Below are positions 53,387 to 62,660 of a stretch of DNA of 64,000 nt, in pieces. Each line of letters starts with the position of its first letter. Position 1 is the stretch's first letter. The notes under the pieces are model-generated. The model had not been told where the DNA came from and made no database searches. It saw only the letters and a list, made by a program, of their open reading frames with translations. The translations under genes and the position numbers were made by a program. The stretch covers positions 310,001-374,000 of the forward strand of contig CAYLVB010000005.1 in NCBI GenBank assembly GCA_964387075.1, written 5' to 3'. This DNA comes from PALSA-968 sp964387075. GTDB taxonomy: Bacteria > Bacteroidota > Bacteroidia > B-17B0 > Aurantibacillaceae.

Positions 53387-54053
53387 TCTCCGCTATCGCC
53401 TTTACAGGTAATTTGTAGTTGAGCGACAAAATTAAGAGATTATTGTATAATCCCTGGTTAAAAAGATTGTAAGGAAAATAGCCCCGGAAAACGCCTGTTC
53501 CATAGAATTTACGAAAAGGAATGGCCGAATACTCGTTGCGCAGGTTAAGCAAGACGTTGTCGGTGAGCTGGTAGCCCAGCCCGAGATACCCACTGATGTC
53601 GTAATTGTTGGGCAGGTAATTGTTGTAATACCCGTTCTGATTTTGCTCGGTCCAGTGGATCAAATACGCCACCGAAGCGCCGAACTCGGCTTTGAATCTT
53701 TTGTAATTTACTTTGAAGCCCAGAGGAATTTCCACATAATCGAGACGAAATAAATAGAAAGTAAGATTTCCGTTTGCGATCGAGGCCGAGTCGGTCTGGT
53801 AATTCTTCCTGGCGCCTTTTTGGAGGAAAGTGAGCGCGAATTCGGCTTCGAACACTTTAGATAGTTTACGATTAATGCCAATGCCCGCGAAATAGCCCAA
53901 TTTGGAATATCCCGCATACGTATCTCCATCCACCTGCGAACCCACGATTCCACCGGAGAATACCGGACGAAAAGATTCATCGGGAGCAACGACGCTTTGC
54001 GAAAATGAAAACAGGAAAGAGAAAAGGAAAATGATCAGGAACAGGCGTTTCAT
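53376..54053 (-). CDS. Outer-membrane beta-barrel protein (PorT-like porin fold)
   Basis: The 225-residue protein has a signal peptide (1-19, ending FSFSQS), and its mature part consists of amphipathic strands (YFAGIGINRKLS, FEAEFALTFLQKGARKN, FAGASVAYLI-like and LNLRNEYSAIPF). It fits the OMP_b-brl_2 fold that includes the T9SS protein PorT, but the sequence alone does not prove PorT. Only one base separates it from the dxs stop, and ubiX overlaps its end, so the three genes form a compact operon. Its link to isoprenoid genes is probably positional. Confidence 0.78.
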   Translation of the reverse strand: MKRLFLIIFLFSFLFSFSQSVVAPDESFRPVFSGGIVGSQVDGDTYAGYSKLGYFAGIGINRKLSKVFEAEFALTFLQKGARKNYQTDSASIANGNLTFYLFRLDYVEIPLGFKVNYKRFKAEFGASVAYLIHWTEQNQNGYYNNYLPNNYDISGYLGLGYQLTDNVLLNLRNEYSAIPFRKFYGTGVFRGYFPYNLFNQGLYNNLLILSLNYKLPVKAIAENAQ

Positions 54054-54054
54054 G

Positions 54055-56004
54055 TTAACCTGCCATTATTTTTTTAGAGGCCGAAAGAAACGCGATGGTC
54101 TCTTCCGCGATGCGTTTAGGAGATAGTCCTACTTCTTCGTATAACTCGTTAGGTTCACCGTGCTCAATGAACTCATCCGGAACACCAAGTCGTTTTACCT
54201 GCGCGTTATACTGATTGTCGGCCATGAACTCGAGTACCGCGCTGCCAAAACCTCCCTGGATGCAGCCATCCTCAACGGTGATCACTTTTTTGTGCGCGGC
54301 AAATACTTGATGTAATAATTCTTCGTCCAGCGGCTTTACAAAACGCAGATCGTAATGCGCGGCGTCAATTTTACTATCTGCCAGTTGCTGAATGGCTTTG
54401 GTAACGTTATTGCCTATATGGCCAATCGAAAGAATGGCAACATCCTTTCCGTCCTTTACTTTTCTGCCCTTACCGATCTCAATTTCTTTGAAGGGTGTTT
54501 TCCACTCAACCATTACACCATTACCCCGCGGGTAACGGATGCTGAAAGGAAGCGCGTTCTTTTCCAATTGAGCCGTGTACATCATGTTGCGCAATTCCTC
54601 CTCGTTCATAGGCGCAGCCACAACCATGTTCGGAATGCAGCGGAAATAAGCAAGATCGAAAGTTCCATGGTGCGTGGGACCATCGGCGCCTACCAGCCCT
54701 CCTCTATCGAGGCAAAATACAACGTGCAGATTTTGCAAAGCAACATCATGTATCACCTGGTCGTAAGCGCGCTGCATGAAGGAAGAGTAAATATTGCAGA
54801 AAGGGATCAATCCCTGCGTGGCAAGTCCGGCCGAAAATGTAACAGCGTGCTGTTCGGCAATTCCTACATCAAAAGCGCGATGCGGCATGGCCTTCATCAT
54901 AATGTTGAGTGAAGAGCCGCTCGGCATTGCGGGAGTGATTCCCATGATCTTTTTATTCTGCTCGGCCAATTCTACCAATGTATAACCAAACACATCCTGG
55001 TATTTAGGTGGCTGCGGTTCCTTTGGAGTAACTTTCACGATCTCGCCGGTGTCTTTATTGAAAAGTCCGGGAGCGTGCCAAACAGTTTCGTTTCCTTCTT
55101 CCGAGAATTTGTATCCTTTTCCTTTTTTGGTAAGTACGTGCAATATTTTCGGGCCGGGAATGTCTTTCAGATCTTTCATCACCTGCACCAAACGCGTTAC
55201 GTCGTGCCCATCAATAGGACCAAAATAACGGAACTGCAGCGACTCGAACATATTACTTTGTTTAAGCAGCGAGGTTTTTAAAGCGAGTTGCACTTTAGAA
55301 ACGATCTGGCGTGCGCTGGTGCCGAAATTGCTCAGCTTGCCCAATTGCTTCCATACTTCATCCTTCACCTGGTTGTAGGTGTGCGAAGTGGTGATATCGA
55401 TCAAATATTCCTTGAGTGCGCCCACGTTGGGATCGATGCTCATGCAATTGTCGTTAAGCACCACCAATAAATTTGTGTGAAGAGAACCGGCGTGATTCAG
55501 TCCTTCGAAGGCCAAACCGGCGGTCATGGCGCCATCGCCGATAACGGCGATGTGATGTTTATCCTTTTCTCCCAAATAATCGGAAGCAACGGCCATTCCT
55601 AAAGCCGCGGAAATGGAAGTAGAAGAGTGCCCTACCCCAAAAGTATCGTATTCACTTTCGCTGCGTTTTGGGAAACCGCTCAATCCTTTGTACTTTCGGT
55701 TGGTATGAAAATTATCGCGGCGACCGGTAAGGATCTTATGCCCGTAAGCCTGGTGGCCCACATCCCAAACCAATTGGTCTACCGGTGTATTAAAAACGTG
55801 ATGAAGCGCAACCGTGAGTTCAACAACGCCCAAAGAAGCGCCAAAATGCCCTCCCTTTACCGAAACGAGGTCGATGATATATTGACGGAGCTCGTTACAG
55901 AGCTGCTCGATCTCTGGTTCAGTAAGATTTTTGAGGTCGGCGGGGCTGTTTATACGGGCCAAAAGCGGTCCCGGGATAAAGCCATCACCTTTCACAATTT
56001 GCAT
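54055..56004 (-). CDS. dxs: 1-deoxy-D-xylulose-5-phosphate synthase
   Basis: This 649-residue thiamine-diphosphate enzyme condenses pyruvate and glyceraldehyde 3-phosphate, the first step of the MEP isoprenoid pathway. Motifs in order: GHFGASLGVVELTVALHHVF, WDVGHQAYGHKILTGR, VIGDGAMTAGLAFEGLNHAG with the cofactor-binding GDG...N pair (NDNCMSID), DVGIAEQHAVTFSAGLA with the catalytic Glu, and DRGGLVGADGPTHHGTFDLA. The length is normal. A -7 element lies four bases before the ATG. It leads an operon with a barrel protein and ubiX; UbiX uses the dimethylallyl group that this pathway supplies. Confidence 0.97.
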   Translation of the reverse strand: MQIVKGDGFIPGPLLARINSPADLKNLTEPEIEQLCNELRQYIIDLVSVKGGHFGASLGVVELTVALHHVFNTPVDQLVWDVGHQAYGHKILTGRRDNFHTNRKYKGLSGFPKRSESEYDTFGVGHSSTSISAALGMAVASDYLGEKDKHHIAVIGDGAMTAGLAFEGLNHAGSLHTNLLVVLNDNCMSIDPNVGALKEYLIDITTSHTYNQVKDEVWKQLGKLSNFGTSARQIVSKVQLALKTSLLKQSNMFESLQFRYFGPIDGHDVTRLVQVMKDLKDIPGPKILHVLTKKGKGYKFSEEGNETVWHAPGLFNKDTGEIVKVTPKEPQPPKYQDVFGYTLVELAEQNKKIMGITPAMPSGSSLNIMMKAMPHRAFDVGIAEQHAVTFSAGLATQGLIPFCNIYSSFMQRAYDQVIHDVALQNLHVVFCLDRGGLVGADGPTHHGTFDLAYFRCIPNMVVAAPMNEEELRNMMYTAQLEKNALPFSIRYPRGNGVMVEWKTPFKEIEIGKGRKVKDGKDVAILSIGHIGNNVTKAIQQLADSKIDAAHYDLRFVKPLDEELLHQVFAAHKKVITVEDGCIQGGFGSAVLEFMADNQYNAQVKRLGVPDEFIEHGEPNELYEEVGLSPKRIAEETIAFLSASKKIMAG

Positions 56005-56008
56005 AGTT

Positions 56009-56016
56009 CAAAGGTA
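56009..56016 (-). promoter_or_regulatory. -7 element TACCTTTG four bases before the dxs start
   Basis: On the minus strand TACCTTTG ends four bases before the dxs ATG at 56004, so transcription should start at or next to the start codon. No TTG is found at consensus spacing. Confidence 0.6.
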
Positions 56017-56094
56017 CGAATTATCGTACAAACGGCGGCAAAGCCAAACTATTACTAGTCAACAGGTTTCTTAACATTTATTGGGAGAGCACCT

Positions 56095-58653
56095 TCAATG
56101 ATTCACCACAAATTTGCCGGTATAAGAGCTATTTCCTGCACTTATGTGATAGAAATACATTCCCGGGGCAAAAGATGATACATTCACTTCTTTTGTGCCC
56201 AAAAATTCATCATTTCCTACCTCCTTGCCCGAAATATCATAGACAACAAGTCTTCCCTTTTCCGACAAGCCGTCCAGCTTAAAGTAAATCGTCTCGCCCG
56301 CAGGATTAGGATACACTATTAACTGCCTACTGCCTACTATTGACTGGCTGTTAACGGCTGTTGAATTCACATTCCCCACAAACATCCCGTTGCCAAAAGA
56401 GCTCACCCAGATCTCTGAGTTCTTATACGGATTGTAAAAAATTCGCACCGGGTGACGGAAAGGATAAGATGGTACTTGAGAAAATGCAGGTGTAGCGTTC
56501 GTAGCATTGCTACTGTACCACAAACCATCGGTCTCGGTTGCAAAAAATAATTCGTTGGCGTTCGTTGGATTTATCGTTACCGAATTCACACGATACGAAT
56601 TCGAGATCTGCGTCCAGTTAAGTCCTTTATTCGTGGTCTTATAAATTCCGCCCGTGCCCGCAGGCACATTGCTCCAGCCACTGAAAACAGAAGCGTACCA
56701 GGTGCTTTGCGTAGCATCGTTCGGGTCAATAGTAACATCTTTGGTCCAGTAACGCATGCCGGTGTGACTCCGATCATACCAGGTTGAAGTATTGATATCA
56801 TAATAATAAACGCCCGAGCTGTCTGTGAAATTACTTCCGCTGGTTGGTTTTCTTGCCGAGAAACTCGCAACAAGATCTCCGTTATTTAAAACATGAACGT
56901 TGAACGAGTGACCATTACTACGCGGCGGTTTGGCAAGTTTGGTCCAGATGGAACCGGCGCCCGCGCTTAAATTATTGGTTACCCAAATACCTCCCACATT
57001 CGTACTTCCGTGCGCAACAGAAGCGTACATACGATTTGAATTGGAAGGATCGAGCGCCACCCACATCACAACCTTACCAAAATTATGCAGCACAGAAAAG
57101 GAAGTCCCGCCATTGGTAGAAAAATAAACGTTCCCCGAACCGCCGTTGATCTGCGAATCGTAGATGCGCGTGCTTTGATACATGTCATGCACGGTGGCGG
57201 TGGCCGCGTAAAGATTTCCGTTGTTCGGATCTTTTATCATACGGTAAACGCTGTTCTGCGCGGTTAGGTTGGGAATAAAATTCCAGCTCTTGCCGCTGTC
57301 CTGGCTCATCACGCCACTGATGTCCGAAAAAGGAGCAAATAAATTGGTGGCGCTGTTCCACATCACCTGCCAATTGGTGGTGTTCTCTAACCCTACTCCA
57401 TGATAATATTTAGAGGCCGGTGTGTTAACTCCCATCGGGTTCTGATCGGCAACATCTACATATTGCTGATGCCAGTCGGTTCCTGCATTTGTTGTGGCGT
57501 GCACAAAACCAAAATCGCTGATCATCGCAATTTTTGAACTGTTCGGACAAACCGAAAAACCAAAAGGCGCCTCGGCCCAACCCCAGTTATGCGGACCGCC
57601 CTGTCCGCAGGAACCTGTAATGATGTTCTGGTTGTTTGTTGTATTGAAGACCTTGGTCCAGTTGGTAGAGAACGTAGCGCGCATCACGATGGGAGTTCCG
57701 CCCGAGCTGGCTCCCGCCATATACATGGTGTCGATATCATTCTCGGCCATACCTACTATCATGGGATAATCATTTGCGGGAGTGAAGCCACCGTTCTTTG
57801 CTGCCCATGTTCCGTTGGCGTTATCCATGGTGTAGGCCGCTTTAGCAATGCTGTAATCAAAACCCGCTTGCAGGCCTGCGTAAACATCGCCGGCATCGGC
57901 AGTGAGAGCGAGAAAACGCACGGTGCTTCCTTCGCGGGCTCCCGCAAAGGAAAGGATCACTTCGTTAGCGCCAAAACCGGTGGCCGTCATCGTCAACCAG
58001 GCTCCGCCACCGTTGGTAGAATAGATCACGCCATCGTTGGTGCCTATGTAAATATTATTTCCATCAAAATAGACACCGGCAATATGATTGCCCGCGCCGC
58101 TGTTAAGCGCCGTATGAATTTGCGTAAAAGAAGTTCCTCCATTCGAAGAAAAATAAATAGTGCCATAATCAGCCAGCACAATGCGGTTGGCATTGTTGTA
58201 ATCCACATGCATTTTCTCGGGGTAACCCGGAAAACCACCGAAAGGATCTCCCGCCAAAACATTCCATGTCAAACCTCCGTCGGTCGAACTCATCGGCCTT
58301 GTATAATCATTTCCATTCTGACTGGTATAATCCACCGCGAATAAAAGTCCGGGGGTGGAAGTAAAATTTACTTTGCTGTCGTGCCCGCCCTGCAATTGCA
58401 GGAAGTTGACCTCGCTCCAGGTTTGCCCGCCATCGGTTGTATGAAAAAGCTCGCTCATATCGCAGGCCACGAACATTTCGTTGGGGTTAGCGGGGTTGAT
58501 GGAGGGCGAAAAGAGTGCTCCTCCTCCACCTATTCCGCGGCTTTGCCAGGAAGTTGGGGCCTGGGCGAATGTTAGCAGGTTACACATCATTAGTAGCGTC
58601 ATCGCGAGCGAAAGCGCGGCGATCTGCCTATGGCTAGAACTAATTTTTTTCAT
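56095..58653 (-). CDS. Secreted BNR-repeat (sialidase/xyloglucanase-like propeller) protein with T9SS tail
   Basis: The 852-residue protein has a signal peptide (about 1-31, ending LLTFAQ). A double propeller-like fold (about 35-755) carries many BNR/Asp-box motifs (TDGGQTW, STDGGLTW, SSNGGTSF, STNGGGAW, STNGGTSF, TTNKGLNW). This is the layout of GH74 xyloglucanases and VPS10-type sortilins; the catalytic Asp pair of GH74 was not identified with certainty, so enzyme activity is unproven. The C-terminal about 80 residues are a type A T9SS sorting domain (LIVYPNPAGETIYFKL, YDISGKEV, APGMYFYHIS). It stands alone, upstream of dxs on the same strand, with a 90-base gap. Confidence 0.9.
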   Translation of the reverse strand: MKKISSSHRQIAALSLAMTLLMMCNLLTFAQAPTSWQSRGIGGGGALFSPSINPANPNEMFVACDMSELFHTTDGGQTWSEVNFLQLQGGHDSKVNFTSTPGLLFAVDYTSQNGNDYTRPMSSTDGGLTWNVLAGDPFGGFPGYPEKMHVDYNNANRIVLADYGTIYFSSNGGTSFTQIHTALNSGAGNHIAGVYFDGNNIYIGTNDGVIYSTNGGGAWLTMTATGFGANEVILSFAGAREGSTVRFLALTADAGDVYAGLQAGFDYSIAKAAYTMDNANGTWAAKNGGFTPANDYPMIVGMAENDIDTMYMAGASSGGTPIVMRATFSTNWTKVFNTTNNQNIITGSCGQGGPHNWGWAEAPFGFSVCPNSSKIAMISDFGFVHATTNAGTDWHQQYVDVADQNPMGVNTPASKYYHGVGLENTTNWQVMWNSATNLFAPFSDISGVMSQDSGKSWNFIPNLTAQNSVYRMIKDPNNGNLYAATATVHDMYQSTRIYDSQINGGSGNVYFSTNGGTSFSVLHNFGKVVMWVALDPSNSNRMYASVAHGSTNVGGIWVTNNLSAGAGSIWTKLAKPPRSNGHSFNVHVLNNGDLVASFSARKPTSGSNFTDSSGVYYYDINTSTWYDRSHTGMRYWTKDVTIDPNDATQSTWYASVFSGWSNVPAGTGGIYKTTNKGLNWTQISNSYRVNSVTINPTNANELFFATETDGLWYSSNATNATPAFSQVPSYPFRHPVRIFYNPYKNSEIWVSSFGNGMFVGNVNSTAVNSQSIVGSRQLIVYPNPAGETIYFKLDGLSEKGRLVVYDISGKEVGNDEFLGTKEVNVSSFAPGMYFYHISAGNSSYTGKFVVNH

Positions 58654-58818
58654 GGTTGAAAGGGCTAATTGTAAAGCTAAAGTAGTGCAATTTTTGGAAC
58701 AGCAAGCTCCGGAAAAATCGCCTCCTGTTCACAAAAAGTTGAATAGTAGGGTCTTATCCTTCCCAAAATAACCCCTATTTTAGCAGCCCGAATCATAAAA
58801 CATAAAACTCAATTCATA

Positions 58819-59751
58819 ATGAAAGTATCAGTAATAGGAGCCGGTAACGTAGGTGCAACTTGTGCCGAGGTGATGGCGCACCGCCGCGTGGCCAGCGAGA
58901 TCGTATTGTTAGACATACGCGAGAACTTCGCCGAAGGAAAAGCATTGGACATGATGCAGACCGCCACCCTCAATATGTTCAACACGAACATCGTGGGCAG
59001 CACCAACGATTACACCAAAACCGCTAACAGCGATGTGGTAGTAATTACCAGCGGTGTTCCCCGCAAACCGGGCATGACGCGCGAAGAATTGATCGGCATC
59101 AACGCCGGCATCGTAAAAGGCGTTACCGAAAATGTATTGAAAAATTCTCCTAACGCGATCATTGTTATTGTTGCCAATCCCATGGACACAATGACCTACC
59201 TCGCTTTGAAAGAAAGCAAATTACCCAAACAACGCATCATAGGCATGGGCGGCATTCTCGACAGTGCCCGTTTTAAATGTTATTTATCTCAAGCCCTGAA
59301 AGCTTCGGCGAACGATATCGAAGGAATGGTTATTGGTGGTCACGGCGATACAACCATGATCCCGTTAACGCGCCTTGCTTCTTACAAAGGAGTTCCTGTA
59401 GCGCAGTTCTTAGCTGCGGACTCTTTGAAAAAAGTTGCGGCCGATACCATGGTGGGTGGCGCAACCTTAACCGGCATGTTAGGCACTTCGGCCTGGTACG
59501 CTCCCGGAGCAGCCGTTAGCGCTTTGGTTGACAGTATTGTGAATGACCAGAAACGTCTCTTTTCCTGCTGCGTAGCGCTGGATGGCGAGTACGGACAAAA
59601 GGATATCTGCCTGGGCGTGCCTGTCATAATTGGCAAGAGTGGCTGGGAAAAGATCGTGGATGTGAACCTGAACGACGAAGAAAAGGCCCTGTTCGCAAAA
59701 AGTGCCGAGGCTGTTCGTAACATGAACAACGTATTGGCTACCACGGCGTAA
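58819..59751 (+). CDS. mdh: Malate dehydrogenase (LDH-like type)
   Basis: This 310-residue NAD-dependent enzyme of the TCA cycle oxidises malate to oxaloacetate. The N-terminal Rossmann motif is GAGNVGATCAEVM with the acidic residue that selects NAD (VLLDI). The substrate loop GVPRKPGMTREEL has the Arg typical of malate rather than lactate. Other signatures are VANPMDTMTYLA, GMGGILDSARFKCYLS with the Asp-Arg pair and the catalytic His in GGHGDTTMIP. Length and motifs are standard. It has its own terminator and no coupled neighbour. Confidence 0.97.
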   Translation: MKVSVIGAGNVGATCAEVMAHRRVASEIVLLDIRENFAEGKALDMMQTATLNMFNTNIVGSTNDYTKTANSDVVVITSGVPRKPGMTREELIGINAGIVKGVTENVLKNSPNAIIVIVANPMDTMTYLALKESKLPKQRIIGMGGILDSARFKCYLSQALKASANDIEGMVIGGHGDTTMIPLTRLASYKGVPVAQFLAADSLKKVAADTMVGGATLTGMLGTSAWYAPGAAVSALVDSIVNDQKRLFSCCVALDGEYGQKDICLGVPVIIGKSGWEKIVDVNLNDEEKALFAKSAEAVRNMNNVLATTA

Positions 59752-59791
59752 GCTCGTTCTTCTTATATAAGACTGTAAGTAATTTTTAAGA

Positions 59792-59824
59792 TCCCACTCC
59801 CCAAAGAGTGGGATTTTTTTTATA
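59792..59824 (+). terminator. Terminator of mdh
   Basis: TCCCACTC (59792-59799) pairs with GAGTGGGA (59806-59813) around a six-base loop, followed by a run of T, 40 bases after the stop. Confidence 0.92.
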
Positions 59825-59846
59825 TATTGCTTAAAAATTTTTACGA

Positions 59847-62657
59847 ATGAGAAAAGTACTATTCGCAGCCCTTTTTGCGCCCCTTGGTTTTTTCGCGCAA
59901 TCTAATTTATCTGTAACTCCAAACAGCTCGGCAACTCAGTTGGCCCAAACCATTACCGGTAGCGGTATCTCGGTATCCAACGCCACGCTGAACTGCGGGC
60001 CTAACGCGGCCGGAACTTTTACTTATACCGGAACTAACCTGGGTATGACCGGGGGGATTATTCTCACAACAGGACTGGCCACCGACGCAGCCGGCAATGG
60101 GGCGAATTTTGTTTCTGTTAACAATGGGAATACCTTCTCCGATCCCGACCTCATGAACATCGAAAGTCAGGCAACCAACGACGTATGTATACTGGAGTTC
60201 GATTTTGTTCCAATTTGCAATAACATCAATATAACTTTCGTGTTCGGCTCGGAAGAATACCCGGAATACGTAGGCTCCAGTTTTAACGATGGTTTCGGTA
60301 TCTTTCTTACCGGTCCAAATCCCGGCGGCGGAAATTATACGGGGCTCAACATCGGGGTATTGCCCAATACAGTGCCTGTTTCCATCAATAACGTGAACTC
60401 GGGTGCCAACGCAGGCTATTACGTAGATAACACCACCAATCCAAACAACGATATTGTTTATGATGGCTATACGGTGCCGGTAACTTCGGTTACACAGGTA
60501 GTTCCCTGCTCCACCTATCACATGAAAATTGGTATTGCCGATGCCGGCGACCAGGCCTATGATTCGGGAGTATTTGTCGGAAACAACGCGGTATCCTGTA
60601 CCAATGCTCCTACGGTAGCGTCAAGCGCCACACCGGCCAACTGCGGCGGAAGTAACGGATCGGTAGCGGCAACAGTAACTAACTATACGGGCACTGTAAC
60701 CTATCAATGGTTACCCGGAAACCAAAGTACAGCTACGGTAAATAACCTGCCTGCCGGAACCTATACCTGTATCATCAGTTACCAGGCGGGATGTAGTTCT
60801 TCCACAAGTCAAACGGTCACGGCCACGATCACCAATACCGGCAGCAACATTGCTTTATCCACTTCCACACAAAGCGCAACCTGCTCGAGCAGCAGCAACG
60901 GAAGTGCAAGCGTTACTGTTACCGGTGGAACCGCTCCTTTAACGTATACCTGGAACACCACTCCCGTGCAAAATACGGCAACGGCCAATAACCTGCCTCC
61001 CGGAAACTACCAGGTAACTGTGCAGGACGCCAATGGCTGCCAGCAAACAACAAACGTTACGGTAGGTGTTTCCAACCCAACAATACTGCAAATTACGAGC
61101 ACACAGATCTGCGGTAACCAGGGAACACTCACTTCTCCAACCGGAACCAATTACCAGTGGTACGATCCATCTAACGTAATTATTCCGGGCGCGACCTCAC
61201 AAACATACAACGCCACAGGCATCAGCGGCGGACAATACTACACCGTTACTTTTACCAATGGCGGTACCGGCTGCAAAGATTCTGTTCGCATTAACATCAC
61301 GCAATTCAACATTAGCTTCATTCCGAGTCAATCCAACCCCTGCAATGGCGGAAATAACGGAAGCCTCACCTTTAATCCTGCAAGCGGAAATACATTCACA
61401 TCTTTTGATTGGACCATGACAGGCGCCAGTGCGGGAAGCAATACAGCGGTTCCTGCCCCCATCAGCATGACCGGTTTACCAGGCGGCACTTATTCAGTGA
61501 TCATCTCGGTAGCGGGTAACCCAAGCTGCGCTTACGGGTATACTACCACACTTACTCCGGGCTCAATTCCTCCTCCCACAGTAGATACTGTGAAAGTCTG
61601 CAACGGCGATACCGTGAACCTGAACCCGAATGTGGCTAACTCAACGTACGCGTGGTACACCACCAGCGGTGTTTCTTTGGGTTCGGCAAATCCGCTAACA
61701 TTATATCCTCCTCCATTTGGCGGACTGAACATCAACACCAATGGCGCGGCTTACATTGACACTATCCAGAGCGCGTCGGGCTGCAAAAGCGTTTACAAAG
61801 CGGTGATCAAACACGCGTCTTTCAATGCGGTTATTTCTCCGGTTGCAGCGCTCAAATGCCACGATGATTCAATAGGTAAGATCAAGATCACCGTGACCAA
61901 GGAATTCAATGGTCCTATCAATAAACCTTACCAGTTCATCTGGGATTACCCGGCGCCTTATGCCGATCCCAACGTAGTAACAGCCAATCCTCCTGTACCG
62001 GTAAGCAACCAGCAAAACAACCTGCATGCCGGAACCTATACGGTAGTGATCAAGGCGGGCAATTGCGTCGATACAAAAACGATCACGCTCAGCAACCCGG
62101 CCTTGCTTTTGAACGATACCATAAACGGGTACTACTGTCCTAAGGATTCACTCGCGCTTATTGTTGCCGAGCCGGGCCACTCCACGTATAACTGGGTGAA
62201 CAATACAACGCCGGTGGTCTTCAACAATGATTCTATCTGGGTGCTCACGCAGAACATTGATAATTACATTGTGTGGTACCTGCAGAACGGCTGCCGCGAT
62301 ACCGCCAACATCCGTTTGGATCATCCCGTGTACAATGCCTTCCGTCCGGATGTGACCGTGAACATCTTTACGCCGAACGAGGACAGGCTCAACGATTACT
62401 TCTTCCCGTTCTACGACAAGAATTACTCGCAATACCAGGCATCAAAAATAATGGAGGATTACGAGATCCACATTTACAACCGCTGGGGCAAGCTGGTGTA
62501 TGAGACCACCTCGTACAATAAGCCCTGGGATGGAAGAGGCCCTGATGGCAGCGCCGTACCGGATGGCACGTATTACTGGATCGTAAAATTCAAATCGAAC
62601 TGCTCTACCAAGGCCGATGTGGTGAACAAACAGGGCTTTGTGCAGTTACTGCGCTAA
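59847..62657 (+). CDS. Secreted choice-of-anchor L / SprB-repeat protein with T9SS type B sorting domain
   Basis: The 936-residue surface protein has a signal peptide (1-17, ending GFFAQS). A choice-of-anchor L domain (about 20-250) shows CILEFDFVPICNNINITFVF, GSEEYPEYVGSSFNDGFGIF and GIADAGDQAYDSGVF. Two SprB-type repeats follow (about 255-410; NCGGSNGSVAATV and TCSSSSNGSASVTV, each with a TYTW/TYQW strand and LPxGxY), then further Ig-like modules. The last about 95 residues are a CHU_C/type B sorting domain (NIFTPNEDRLNDYFFPF, IYNRWGKLVYET, WDGRGPDGSAVPDGTYYW). It probably works in adhesion or gliding; type B cargo stays at the surface with PorP/SprF-like partners. Confidence 0.93.
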   Translation: MRKVLFAALFAPLGFFAQSNLSVTPNSSATQLAQTITGSGISVSNATLNCGPNAAGTFTYTGTNLGMTGGIILTTGLATDAAGNGANFVSVNNGNTFSDPDLMNIESQATNDVCILEFDFVPICNNINITFVFGSEEYPEYVGSSFNDGFGIFLTGPNPGGGNYTGLNIGVLPNTVPVSINNVNSGANAGYYVDNTTNPNNDIVYDGYTVPVTSVTQVVPCSTYHMKIGIADAGDQAYDSGVFVGNNAVSCTNAPTVASSATPANCGGSNGSVAATVTNYTGTVTYQWLPGNQSTATVNNLPAGTYTCIISYQAGCSSSTSQTVTATITNTGSNIALSTSTQSATCSSSSNGSASVTVTGGTAPLTYTWNTTPVQNTATANNLPPGNYQVTVQDANGCQQTTNVTVGVSNPTILQITSTQICGNQGTLTSPTGTNYQWYDPSNVIIPGATSQTYNATGISGGQYYTVTFTNGGTGCKDSVRINITQFNISFIPSQSNPCNGGNNGSLTFNPASGNTFTSFDWTMTGASAGSNTAVPAPISMTGLPGGTYSVIISVAGNPSCAYGYTTTLTPGSIPPPTVDTVKVCNGDTVNLNPNVANSTYAWYTTSGVSLGSANPLTLYPPPFGGLNINTNGAAYIDTIQSASGCKSVYKAVIKHASFNAVISPVAALKCHDDSIGKIKITVTKEFNGPINKPYQFIWDYPAPYADPNVVTANPPVPVSNQQNNLHAGTYTVVIKAGNCVDTKTITLSNPALLLNDTINGYYCPKDSLALIVAEPGHSTYNWVNNTTPVVFNNDSIWVLTQNIDNYIVWYLQNGCRDTANIRLDHPVYNAFRPDVTVNIFTPNEDRLNDYFFPFYDKNYSQYQASKIMEDYEIHIYNRWGKLVYETTSYNKPWDGRGPDGSAVPDGTYYWIVKFKSNCSTKADVVNKQGFVQLLR

Positions 62658-62660
62658 ATA

